This document shows, piece after piece, positions 15,758 through 23,240 of a stretch of DNA of 64,000 nt. Position numbers and translations under genes: made by a program. The notes beneath the pieces were generated by a model. The model was not told the origin of the DNA. It saw only the letters and a list, made by a program, of their open reading frames with translations, and searched no databases. Position 1 is the first letter of the stretch, and each line of letters opens with the position of its first letter. This DNA is from Poriferisocius sp965200775 (GTDB lineage: Bacteria; Actinomycetota; Acidimicrobiia; Acidimicrobiales; Bin134), in assembly GCA_965200775.1 (NCBI GenBank), contig OZ241383.1, positions 3,038,001-3,102,000 of the forward strand. Direction: 5' to 3'.

Positions 15758-16477
15758 CTAATGGCGGGCGGCGGACTTGAGGCTGGTTTGGATGTTGGCG
15801 CTGGTCTCAGAGCCCAGCAACTGGTCAACCCGGGCCCACACCGGGTCCACCTGGGAATTGAAGATGGCCTCCCGGTTTCGGGCATCCCGCTCGGCCAACT
15901 GCGGGCCGGTAACTCCGCCGGTAGCTTCGTCGGGCACCCCTTCGGTCACAAGCTCCAGCCAATGGTCCCGGTAAGCGGCCACTGCGGGGAACACGGCCCG
16001 AAAGCCGTCCTCGTCGACCCTGTGGGCAAGCATCCAAGCCGACATGAGCTGCCATTGCCTGGGCGAAAGGTGGGCCGGGCTCAACCCGTCGATCTCCCCG
16101 GTCCGTTCGTGGACTTCGGTTAGTGGTCCGTAGCAGTGGTCCAGATAGGCCAGGTTGGCGCCGGGGTCCACCCGGGGAATCAGGTCGAGATGGAAGGCGT
16201 AGTGGGGTCCGGCCAGCACCGAGTCCACCGTGAAGTGGGGTACCGGGCTGGTAGCTGGGGTGAAGGCGAAGCACATGTGGCTGTCGAGCCCGAACGCCTC
16301 GACGGTCATGGCGACGTACACCAGCGATGCCACCCCGTCGCGGGCCAGCACCCGGTGAACGCCCACCGGAGAGCCGTCCATGGCGGAGGTCAGCGGGGTG
16401 TTTTCGGTTTCCTCCAGCTCCAAGCCCGCAGCGATGGTTTCCACCGCTTCCAAGCACAGGTCGGCCGACAGGCTCAT
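15758..16477 (-). CDS. RCCR / ferredoxin-dependent bilin reductase-like protein (second copy)
   Basis: 239 residues from ATG 16477, which overlaps the Rieske gene stop as ATGA. The core VPHFTVDSVLAG (79-90), DLIPRVD (98-104) and YLDHCYGPLTE (111-121) matches the pattern PxF-x-V/E...D-L-x-P-R-x-D...YLDxxY of plant red chlorophyll catabolite reductase and related bilin reductases. Those enzymes reduce open-chain tetrapyrroles with electrons from ferredoxin. The C-terminal half (WQLMSAWMLAHRV, YRDHWLEL) is helical, as in bilin reductases. The family call comes from motif memory, not a search. Substrate and activity are inferred. Confidence 0.5.
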   Translation of the reverse strand: MSLSADLCLEAVETIAAGLELEETENTPLTSAMDGSPVGVHRVLARDGVASLVYVAMTVEAFGLDSHMCFAFTPATSPVPHFTVDSVLAGPHYAFHLDLIPRVDPGANLAYLDHCYGPLTEVHERTGEIDGLSPAHLSPRQWQLMSAWMLAHRVDEDGFRAVFPAVAAYRDHWLELVTEGVPDEATGGVTGPQLAERDARNREAIFNSQVDPVWARVDQLLGSETSANIQTSLKSAARH

Positions 16478-17640
16478 GGCCCCGACTCGGCGGTGGCCCG
16501 CCCGGCTTCGGCCTCTCCCACGGTGGGGAACACCCAGGCGTTGGCCATTTCGGGGTCGGCGGCCCGTCCCGGAGAGGGGATCACCGAAGCAGCCCTCATG
16601 GTTTGCTCGTCGGTCGGGGTGTTGAGCCCCCAGCCCTTGTCGATCTGCTCCTGGCGCCAGCGCCGGTAGGCGAGCTGGATGGAGTCGGACTTGACGTGCA
16701 GTTCGGCCGACAAGTCGAACGGCAGCAACTCGGGCCTCTGCCCCTCGACGGTGGGCTGGTCTTCCAGGAAGATCTTGACAGTGCGCTGGTACGAGTTCTT
16801 GTCGGCCCATCCTCCGGTGAAGAACGTGCGCAACATGCAGAACTTCGAGACCGTGGTGTGCTCGTCGCGGGGTACCGCGGCGGTGAAAATCCGGATCTCC
16901 CCCATTGGCAGGCGCACCACCAGCATCGACATGTTGGGGGGGTAGAACCCGGTGGTGGTGCTCACCGGCGGTCGATCCTTCTTGGAGATGAACCGCCACA
17001 AACCCGATGGCCGTGGCGGCTCAAGGGTCACCGTGGCGGTGACCGACTCCAGATAGCCGTTGCGGCGGGTCTCGTCGAGCTCGAACTCCTCTATTTCGGG
17101 GTGCTCCGAGTTACCGAACGACCCTGAATGCACGAACGGGGTGTGAGCGATGTCGATGGCGTTTTCGAGCACCCGGTCGTAGTTGGCCTGCCAGGTGAAA
17201 TCGCCGATTACGGCCCGGTATCCCTCGGCCCGAGCCTCGGTGTTCAGCTCCAGTCCATCCAACTCGGGCACCACCGGGCGATGTCCAGCACCCAGGTCGC
17301 CCAGAAAAGCCCAGATAAAGCCGTAGCGCTCGATGCAGGGGTAGGTGTCGATCCGGGCTTTTTTCGGGATTGGCAGGCCCTCGCGGTTGGCCGGGATTTC
17401 CACGCAGGTGCCGTCGGTTCCGTAGCGCCACCCGTGATAGGGACACCGCACGCAGTCGCCCACCACGGAGCCGCCGGCCAGCGATCCACCCCGGTGTACG
17501 CACAAGTCGGATTGGGCGTTGACCGTGCCGTCCGGGCTGCGCCAAAGCACCAGATCATGGCCGTGGACCCGAGCCAACACAGGCTGGTCGGCCACCCGCT
17601 CGCCGTGTTCGACGGCGTACCAGTGATTCTTGATCAACAC
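16474..17640 (-). CDS. Rieske-type non-heme iron oxygenase (PaO-like role proposed)
   Basis: 388 residues, GTG start with a GGGAGG ribosome site. The Rieske cluster is C47-x-H49...C66-x2-H69. The mononuclear iron site is in ENAIDIAHTPFVH (Asp163, His166, His171). The C-terminal part (YPPNMSMLVVRLP) is of the kind found in ring-hydroxylating and pheophorbide-oxygenase-type Rieske proteins. It should insert oxygen into a ring substrate using electrons from a reductase/ferredoxin not seen in this window. Placement between two RCCR-like genes suggests ring opening of a tetrapyrrole, as PaO does in plants. A demethylase or aromatic oxygenase is the alternative. Confidence 0.85.
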   Translation of the reverse strand: MLIKNHWYAVEHGERVADQPVLARVHGHDLVLWRSPDGTVNAQSDLCVHRGGSLAGGSVVGDCVRCPYHGWRYGTDGTCVEIPANREGLPIPKKARIDTYPCIERYGFIWAFLGDLGAGHRPVVPELDGLELNTEARAEGYRAVIGDFTWQANYDRVLENAIDIAHTPFVHSGSFGNSEHPEIEEFELDETRRNGYLESVTATVTLEPPRPSGLWRFISKKDRPPVSTTTGFYPPNMSMLVVRLPMGEIRIFTAAVPRDEHTTVSKFCMLRTFFTGGWADKNSYQRTVKIFLEDQPTVEGQRPELLPFDLSAELHVKSDSIQLAYRRWRQEQIDKGWGLNTPTDEQTMRAASVIPSPGRAADPEMANAWVFPTVGEAEAGRATAESGP

Positions 17641-17652
17641 GGCAATCCTCCC

Positions 17653-18465
17653 TCAGGTTGGCCGGGGCAGGGTCCGGTCGCCGCCCCACAGGGCCCGCAC
17701 CAGGCGGTCGGTCATCTCCTCGCCGAAGAACCTAACCCCCATGACGTTGGCCGGGTCTCTCTCGGCGATGTTGCGCCGCCGGAGCAGGTCGTCGGCTGCA
17801 AGCTGCTCCCGGCTCTGCTGGGGCACCGGTTCGGCCTCATCCACCCATTGCAGCCACTGATCGACCCGCTTGTGGGCCAGCTCGCTCACCTGGTTCAGGC
17901 GGGCCTCGTTGTAGGTCTGGCCCGGAGTGGTGAAGCAAATGGCAACCTGGCTCAGCGCCTGGCGGATGTAAAGCGCCCGAGAGGTGAACGGGGCCAACCC
18001 CTCGTCGGCTCGGAGACCCAGGAACTCCTCGTTGAGCGGGCCCCAGTACTTGTCCAAGGCGTCGGTGTCGAGCATGAGATCGGACCGGGGGTTGAAGTCG
18101 ATGTAGAACCACAGGTCGGGCAGCGTGCCCCAGGCGATGCCCAGGTGGGGAACGGCGATGTGGGGGCCGAGCCAGGCGGTGACATGCATGTTGGTGAACC
18201 CCAGCGGGGGGTTGCCGATCCACGAGTGAACGAGCCAGTCCATCTCCGGGCCTGCATAGGCGGCCAGCCGCCCAGACGGGTATTCGGTCTCGCCACGGTA
18301 CGACTCCAAGTCCTCGGTGCTGGGATCGCGGGTCAGCTCGAACCGGGCCTCGATCTTGGCCATGAGCTCGTGCGTGATTGCCCACAGCCGGTCGAACGTG
18401 GCGGTGGCATCGGTGGGCTGCCGCTCGTCGAAGATGTCCTGGACGCCCTTCAGCGTCTCGCGCAT
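17653..18465 (-). CDS. Red chlorophyll catabolite reductase (RCCR)-like protein
   Basis: 270 residues from ATG 18465 (GGAG seven bases upstream). Several stretches follow the plant RCCR pattern in order: SGRLAAYAGPEMDWLVHSWIG (64-84; RCCR has SAxASxHxxSG...DFxxGSWIH), GFTNMHVTAW (89-98), VPHLGIAWG (105-113), YIDFNPRSDL (121-130; RCCR LDLPxRKDL), and SRALYIRQALSQVAI (162-176; RCCR SxSLYVRSxxSPTA). RCCR reduces the open-chain red chlorophyll catabolite with reduced ferredoxin. This is the first gene of the operon with the Rieske oxygenase. The comparison is from memory. Activity is inferred, and a bilin reductase is the alternative. Confidence 0.6.
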   Translation of the reverse strand: MRETLKGVQDIFDERQPTDATATFDRLWAITHELMAKIEARFELTRDPSTEDLESYRGETEYPSGRLAAYAGPEMDWLVHSWIGNPPLGFTNMHVTAWLGPHIAVPHLGIAWGTLPDLWFYIDFNPRSDLMLDTDALDKYWGPLNEEFLGLRADEGLAPFTSRALYIRQALSQVAICFTTPGQTYNEARLNQVSELAHKRVDQWLQWVDEAEPVPQQSREQLAADDLLRRRNIAERDPANVMGVRFFGEEMTDRLVRALWGGDRTLPRPT

Positions 18466-18493
18466 AGGTGCTCCAGTAGTGTCCGCGGCACAC

Positions 18494-18512
18494 TGTTCCT
18501 TCAAGCGGAACA
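18494..18512. promoter_or_regulatory. Palindromic operator TGTTCC-N7-GGAACA (site 2)
   Basis: A perfect palindrome with 7-bp spacer in the 117-bp divergent region between the RCCR-like operon (start 18465) and the CitE-like gene (start 18583). Its reverse complement, extended by GAAACGT, matches 15 consecutive bases (GAAACGTTGTTCCGC) at 22035-22049 beside iclR. Probably an IclR binding site controlling both directions. Confidence 0.68.
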
Positions 18513-18582
18513 ACGTTTCGTTTGTTTGACAGTAGGGCGGGGTGGAGACAAGTGTCAACCACCGGGAAGGAGCCTTGATTCG

Positions 18583-19404
18583 ATGAGCCGCACAACGCTG
18601 TACGTTCCCGGTGATCGGCCCGATCTGTTCGCCAAGGCGCTGGGCTCGGGGGCCGATGCCATCATTTTGGACTTGGAAGACGCCGTGGCCGAGGAAGCCA
18701 AGCCGGAGGCCCGCGCCAAGGTGGGGCGCTGGCTGCGAGCCAACCCGGGTGTGCGGGCCTGGGTGAGGGTCAACAATCGGCCCGACATGCTGGACGAAGA
18801 CGCCGCCATGGTGCGGTCGCTGGTGGCCGATAGGGTCGGTTTTGTCGGGGTGGTGGTGCCCAAGGCCGATTCGGCGGCCTGCGCCGTCGACTTCGGAGGT
18901 AGCCCGGTGATGGCGCTGATCGAGTCGGCAGTGGGCGTAGCCCGGGTGTACGACATCGCCGCCGTGCCCGAAGTGGTGCGCCTGGGGCTGGGCGAGGCCG
19001 ATCTGGCTGCCGACATGGGCATGGAGCCGTCGCCCGACGGGCTTGAGATGTGGCCCATTCGCACCCGGGTAGTGGTGGCGTCGGTGGGGGAGGGTCTGGA
19101 CGCGCCGTGCGGGCCGGTGTTCACCGACCTGAACGACGATGACGGGCTTGCCTCCACCAGCGAGTCGCTGCGTCGCCACGGTTTCGGGGGGCGGTCGGTA
19201 ATCCACCCTGCTCAGGTGGCCGCGGTGAACGCCGCGTTCACCCCTCCCGACGAGGAGGTGGCCCGGGCCAGGGCAGTGGTGGCGGCGTTCGAGGAGGCGG
19301 CTGCCGCCGGGGAGGCGGTGGCGGTGATCGACGGCAAGTTCATCGACGCCGCGGTGATGCGCCACGCTCGGGCCATTCTGGCCCGGGTACCACCCGGTTC
19401 CTAG
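18583..19404 (+). CDS. CitE-like HpcH/HpaI family CoA-ester lyase
   Basis: 273 residues from ATG 18583 with a strong GGAAGGAG site. It shows the CitE fold: SRTTLYVPGDRPDLFAKAL, DAIILDLEDAVAEEAK (metal-binding Asp/Glu), RVNNRPDM, VVPKADS, ALIESAVGV (second Glu) and RSVIHPAQV. Members cleave malyl-, citramalyl-, methylmalyl- or citryl-CoA type esters to a 2-oxo acid plus an acyl-CoA. It diverges from the RCCR-like operon over operator site 2, which suggests it acts on a late product of the same catabolic route. Confidence 0.88.
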   Translation: MSRTTLYVPGDRPDLFAKALGSGADAIILDLEDAVAEEAKPEARAKVGRWLRANPGVRAWVRVNNRPDMLDEDAAMVRSLVADRVGFVGVVVPKADSAACAVDFGGSPVMALIESAVGVARVYDIAAVPEVVRLGLGEADLAADMGMEPSPDGLEMWPIRTRVVVASVGEGLDAPCGPVFTDLNDDDGLASTSESLRRHGFGGRSVIHPAQVAAVNAAFTPPDEEVARARAVVAAFEEAAAAGEAVAVIDGKFIDAAVMRHARAILARVPPGS

Positions 19405-19423
19405 GCCGGTTTCCTGTTCTGGG

Positions 19424-21031
19424 TCAATCCCCGGCTTGGGTCAGTACCGCGGCGGCCTGCCAGGGGCGACCGGCCACCAGGTCGGTGTCCTTGGACACCT
19501 CCCGGTTCACGGCTCGGCCGGGATGGAGGGTGCCGATCAGCAGCTCCTCGTCCGGTTGGGATCGGAGGCAGGCCGGGGTGTTGATCGTCCCGTCGTAAGG
19601 GCTCGACCGGTGGGGGTTCCACAATGAGTCGGCCGGGGGGTCAACGAGCATGGTGGCCATGGGGTTGCCGGGGGGCGCACAGGCCGCCACGCTGATTCGG
19701 TTCTCGGCCGACCGCTCAACCAGGGCCAAGTTCCACTCCCACCGTTGTTCGGGCTGCCAGCAAACAGCGGCCAGGTGGGCCCCGGCGATGGAGGCCAGGC
19801 GCATAGTTTCGGGATACCGGTGATCGTCCCCCACGATCACGGTCATGGCGCCGAACGGGGTCTCATGCAGGTTCACCGAATGGCCCAGCTCGGTTGCGTC
19901 GGGATGGCGTTCGCTTGGGTGGATCTGCGGCTGTTCGAGCACGATCCCGTCTGCCGACACCAGCAGGCCGAGATGTTGGCCGTCCCGCATCACCGAGGTA
20001 GCCACCAGGGTGCCGGCAGGGATCACCGGAGGCGGGCGGGTCAATTCCGGCAGCACGACAAGCGAGGCCCCCGAGTCGATGGCCCGTTTGACCAGCCCCG
20101 GATCCGACCTGGCTCCGTGTACGCACGCTGTTGCCACGGTCGGGGCCAGGTTCGGGGCAGGCACCTCGGTGTGGGGCTGGGCCAGAGGTCCGTAGGCCTC
20201 GGGGCGGCGACCCCGCAGACGTTCCGGGCGGCACAGGGACAGGTCAACATCGGCGGTAACCACCGCTTCCCCGTGGTGAGGGGCCATGGCCATCGCCGTG
20301 CCGTCGGGGTCCACGATCTGGCTCTCTCCTGCGCCGTTGAATGCCTCGGAGGGAACCCCCAGTGCCCGGCTGAAGGCCGGAACCTGGTCGGCAGGCAGCA
20401 ACGGACCCACCTTGTTGGCGGCCACCACGAACACCCCGTTCTCGGCGGCCCGTACGGGGATGTGCAACCAGGCTTCGTCCCGGGCGAACGAGTTGAGGCT
20501 GTTCAGGAGCAGGCGAGCGCCTCGTACCGCGAAAGTGCGGGGCACCTCGAACGTCACCCCGTCCATGCACGAGTACAGGCCCACCGGGCCGAACCCGGTG
20601 TCGGCGATTGGGGCGACTTCGGCACCGGGCGACAGGTGGGCCCGCTCGTTGCCCATCAGTATCTGCTTGTCGGCGGTGGAGCAAACCTGGCCTTGGGGGT
20701 CGATCATCACGTTGGTGGCGGTCACCCGGCCATCGGGTCTGGCCACGGTCACGTTGAGAGAGGTGTAGATGCCGTGGTGGGCTGCTTGACGGGCCAGAGC
20801 ACCCAGCCACCGCCCGTCCAGCGACACGGCCACCGAACGGCAGTGGTCCGCGTTGTCGTAAACGGAGAGGTGGTTGCAGAACTCCGGCATCACCACCAGG
20901 TCGGCTCCCTTGGCTGCCGACTGGTCCAACATCCGCAGGCAGGTGGCCAGGTTCTCTTCCGGGTCGGTCCCGGTGGCGAACTGCGCAGCGGCGACCCTCA
21001 ACCGGTTGCGAACTGGACGATTCTCAGCCAT
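19424..21031 (-). CDS. Double nitrilase-superfamily amidohydrolase (second domain degenerate)
   Basis: 535 residues. The first carbon-nitrogen hydrolase domain (10-290) has the full triad: Glu50 (VVMPEF), Lys122 (TADKQIL) and Cys155 (GLYSCMDG). A second nitrilase-like domain (~296-535) keeps the Glu motif (VVLPEL), but the Cys position reads VIVGDDHRYPE and the Lys region is IHPSERH, so it looks catalytically dead. The active half should hydrolyse an amide, carbamoyl or nitrile group and release ammonia. It lies between the CitE-like gene and iclR. The start region is tandemly duplicated (21024-21093). Confidence 0.82.
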   Translation of the reverse strand: MAENRPVRNRLRVAAAQFATGTDPEENLATCLRMLDQSAAKGADLVVMPEFCNHLSVYDNADHCRSVAVSLDGRWLGALARQAAHHGIYTSLNVTVARPDGRVTATNVMIDPQGQVCSTADKQILMGNERAHLSPGAEVAPIADTGFGPVGLYSCMDGVTFEVPRTFAVRGARLLLNSLNSFARDEAWLHIPVRAAENGVFVVAANKVGPLLPADQVPAFSRALGVPSEAFNGAGESQIVDPDGTAMAMAPHHGEAVVTADVDLSLCRPERLRGRRPEAYGPLAQPHTEVPAPNLAPTVATACVHGARSDPGLVKRAIDSGASLVVLPELTRPPPVIPAGTLVATSVMRDGQHLGLLVSADGIVLEQPQIHPSERHPDATELGHSVNLHETPFGAMTVIVGDDHRYPETMRLASIAGAHLAAVCWQPEQRWEWNLALVERSAENRISVAACAPPGNPMATMLVDPPADSLWNPHRSSPYDGTINTPACLRSQPDEELLIGTLHPGRAVNREVSKDTDLVAGRPWQAAAVLTQAGD

Positions 21032-21093
21032 GACGGTTCTGCACCAAGCGGTTCTCAGCCATGACGGAGCTGCACCAAGCGGTTCTCAGCCAT
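21024..21093 (-). repeat. 31-bp tandem duplication of the nitrilase start with two mini-ORFs
   Basis: The minus-strand start ATGGCTGAGAA occurs three times, at 21093, 21062 and 21031, spaced exactly 31 bp. The first two copies open 12-residue ORFs (MAENRLVQLRHG and MAENRLVQNRHG). Each ends in a TGA that lies within the next ATGGCTGA, so stop and start are overlapped in a chain. The third ATG is the true gene start. Confidence 0.7.
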
Positions 21094-21145
21094 GAGGAGG
21101 GCCGTTGTTCAAGCCTGCCGCCCGCCGCGGATAGAGGGCACCACC

Positions 21146-21970
21146 TCAGCCACGGGGTTGGGCTCCGAGTTTCATCGACAGTTCCTGGGTGGCGTCCACC
21201 ACTGCGGCAGCGGCGCGGGCGATCTTGGCTCTGAACCGCTCGATCGGTCCGCTGACACTGATAACCGCCACAGGCTGGTTGTTGTGGTCCAGGATGGGCG
21301 CGGCCACCGAGCCGGCATCGTGCTGGCGCTCCCCCAGTGAGACGGCGAAGCCCTGCTGTCGAATGCGCTCCAGCTCTACCCGAAGTTCGTCAACGGCCAC
21401 GATTGTGCCGTCGGTCAGGGCATCGAGCGGGTTCTCGGCCAGGTACCGGTCGATGGCACTCTCGCCCAGCCAGGCCAGGAACGCTTTGGACGACGCGCCG
21501 GCGTGGAGGGGGAACGAGCCACCGATGGGAACCGTCATCTTCACCTCCCGGGGAGGGGTTATCTGGGCCACATACACCCGGCGATTGTCGTGAAGGATCG
21601 ACAGGGTGGCGGTCTCGTCGGTCTCGTCGCTGAGCCTTTGCATCTGGTCGTGGGCCAGGCTCCTCACATCGAGCTGGTTGCGGTAGGCAGCAGCTAACTC
21701 CAGCACCGACGGTCCCAGCGAGTACCGGCGGCTCTGCGGGTCGGCGGTCAGGAGGTTGCGCTCGCACAGCGACGTGAGTATGCGGTGGACGACGGCCTTG
21801 GAAATATCCAGCTCCTTGGAGATCTCGGTGACGCCCAGCGTGCTCGACGACCGGGCGAACAGGAACAGCACGTCAACGGCCCGCTCGATTGCCGTGACGC
21901 TTCGACCCGGACCGGCTACCGAGCCGGTGTATGCCGCTGTTTCGCTCAGGGGAATGACCTTACCGTCCAC
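21146..21970 (-). CDS. IclR-family transcriptional regulator
   Basis: 274 residues from GTG 21970. An N-terminal winged helix-turn-helix (SVTAIERAVDVLFLF, GVTEISKELDISKAVVHRILTSL) is followed by the IclR effector-binding domain (PIGGSFPLHAGASSKAFLAWL, GERQHDAGSVAAPI). It should repress or activate the surrounding catabolic genes in response to a small acid or intermediate. Start choice: ATG 22051 would extend into the operator region and overlap the divergent CaiB gene, so the shorter form of usual family length was preferred. It lies beside an operator-like sequence at 22005-22060, consistent with autoregulation. Confidence 0.88.
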   Translation of the reverse strand: MDGKVIPLSETAAYTGSVAGPGRSVTAIERAVDVLFLFARSSSTLGVTEISKELDISKAVVHRILTSLCERNLLTADPQSRRYSLGPSVLELAAAYRNQLDVRSLAHDQMQRLSDETDETATLSILHDNRRVYVAQITPPREVKMTVPIGGSFPLHAGASSKAFLAWLGESAIDRYLAENPLDALTDGTIVAVDELRVELERIRQQGFAVSLGERQHDAGSVAAPILDHNNQPVAVISVSGPIERFRAKIARAAAAVVDATQELSMKLGAQPRG

Positions 21971-22004
21971 AGGGGGGAATTGTTGCCAACATCCCCCGGG
22001 TTGG

Positions 22005-22060
22005 GGAACACTACAAGCTGATGTTCCACTGGGAGAAACGTTGTTCCGCATGAGTGGACC
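22005..22060. promoter_or_regulatory. Operator-like region between iclR and CaiB-like gene (site 3)
   Basis: It contains GGAACA (22005-22010), TGTTCC (22022-22027) and GAAACGTTGTTCCGC (22035-22049), the last identical over 15 bases to the reverse complement of site 2. The 19-mer beginning TGTTCCGC at 22042 matches site 2 at 14 of 19 positions and overlaps the CaiB start. The inverted pair GGAACA-N11-TGTTCC may be an additional site. Probably the autoregulatory region of the IclR protein. Confidence 0.55.
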
Positions 22061-23240
22061 TTTGGCTGATCTGCGGGTGATCGACGCTTCCACCGTTCTG
22101 GCCGGGCCGATGATCGGGCAGATCATGGCTGATTTTGGCGCCGATGTGATCAAGATCGAGCACCCCCAAAACGGTGACAGCCTCCGAGGCCACGGGGTAC
22201 AGAAGGACGGTCACGGCCTCTGGTGGAAGGTTGTGGGCCGCAACAAGCGCTGCGTGGGCCTGAACCTGAGCCACCAAGCGGGCGCCGAGGTGTTCCTGGA
22301 GCTGGTGTCCACCGCCGATGTGGTGATCGAGAACTTCCGTCCCGGCACGCTGGAGCGTTGGGGTCTTGGCTGGGAGGCGCTGTCGGAGCGCAGCCCGGGC
22401 CTGGTCCTCTGCCGGGTGACCGGGTTCGGACAGACCGGCCCTTACGCGCAACGACCGGCGTTCGGCACCCTGATCGAGGCCATGAGCGGTTTCGCTCACA
22501 TGACCGGGGAGCCCGACCGACCCCCAACCCTGCCTCCGTTCGGGCTGGCGGACAGCATTGCCGGAATCACCGGGGTTGCGGCGGTGCTGATGGCACTCCA
22601 TCACCGGGAGAACACCGGCGAGGGACAGATCGTGGACCTGTCGATCCTGGATCCTCTGGCCGCGTCGCTCGGCCCCCACGTGTTGGTTTGGGACCAGACC
22701 GGACAGATAATGCAGCGCTCGGGAAACCGCTCGCTGAACAACGCGCCCCGCAACACCTACCTCACTGCCGATGGCCGGTGGGTGGCCGTGTCGAGTAGCG
22801 CCGACGCCGTGGCCCGCCGCACCATGGAGCTGGTCGGCCGGGGTGATCTGGTTGCCGAGCCGTGGTTCGTCACCGGGGTTGGTCGGGCCGAGCACGCCGA
22901 CGAGATCGACGCCGCCATGGTCGAATGGATCGGCCAACGCACACTCGATCAGGTGATGGAGGAGTTTGCCGCCGCCGATGTGGCCGTTGCCCCGGTGTGC
23001 GACGTGGAGCAGTACGCCACCGACCCCCAAGTGGTGGCTCGGGAAGCGGTGACCACGGTGGACGATCCCGATCTCGGGCCGTTGCGGATGCTGAACGTGC
23101 TGTTCGGCTTGTCGTCCACTCCCGGTTCGGTTCGCCACGCCGGCCGGCCGCTGGGTGCCGATACCGACGCCGTGCTGGGGGAGGTTGGGATCAGCGAGGA
23201 GCAGCGTGCCGACCTTCGGGTGCAGTGCGTGATCGCATGA
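22050..23240 (+). CDS. CaiB/BaiF (family III) CoA-transferase
   Basis: 396 residues. The N-terminus GPLADLRVIDASTVLAGPMIGQIMADFGADVIKIE and the block NFRPGTLERWGL...GFGQTGPYAQRP are diagnostic. The catalytic Asp is in GEGQIVDLSILD. It transfers CoA from a donor such as succinyl-CoA to a carboxylic acid. ATG 22050 is listed, but TTG 22041 has a better-spaced GGGAG (22031-22035). It starts the forward operon 22050-27028 and is divergent from iclR. In this context it could activate a ring-opened dicarboxylic acid for the CitE-like lyase. Confidence 0.9.
   Translation: MSGPLADLRVIDASTVLAGPMIGQIMADFGADVIKIEHPQNGDSLRGHGVQKDGHGLWWKVVGRNKRCVGLNLSHQAGAEVFLELVSTADVVIENFRPGTLERWGLGWEALSERSPGLVLCRVTGFGQTGPYAQRPAFGTLIEAMSGFAHMTGEPDRPPTLPPFGLADSIAGITGVAAVLMALHHRENTGEGQIVDLSILDPLAASLGPHVLVWDQTGQIMQRSGNRSLNNAPRNTYLTADGRWVAVSSSADAVARRTMELVGRGDLVAEPWFVTGVGRAEHADEIDAAMVEWIGQRTLDQVMEEFAAADVAVAPVCDVEQYATDPQVVAREAVTTVDDPDLGPLRMLNVLFGLSSTPGSVRHAGRPLGADTDAVLGEVGISEEQRADLRVQCVIA

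Noticed and set aside
15758..16999. 413-residue form of the second RCCR-like protein
   Set aside because: The extension lies wholly inside the Rieske gene; ATG 16477 makes a normal ATGA overlap.
17653..19365. 570-residue minus-strand frame extending the RCCR-like gene upstream
   Set aside because: The extra N-terminus is the shadow of the CitE-like gene and crosses the divergent promoter; ATG 18465 has a good ribosome site.
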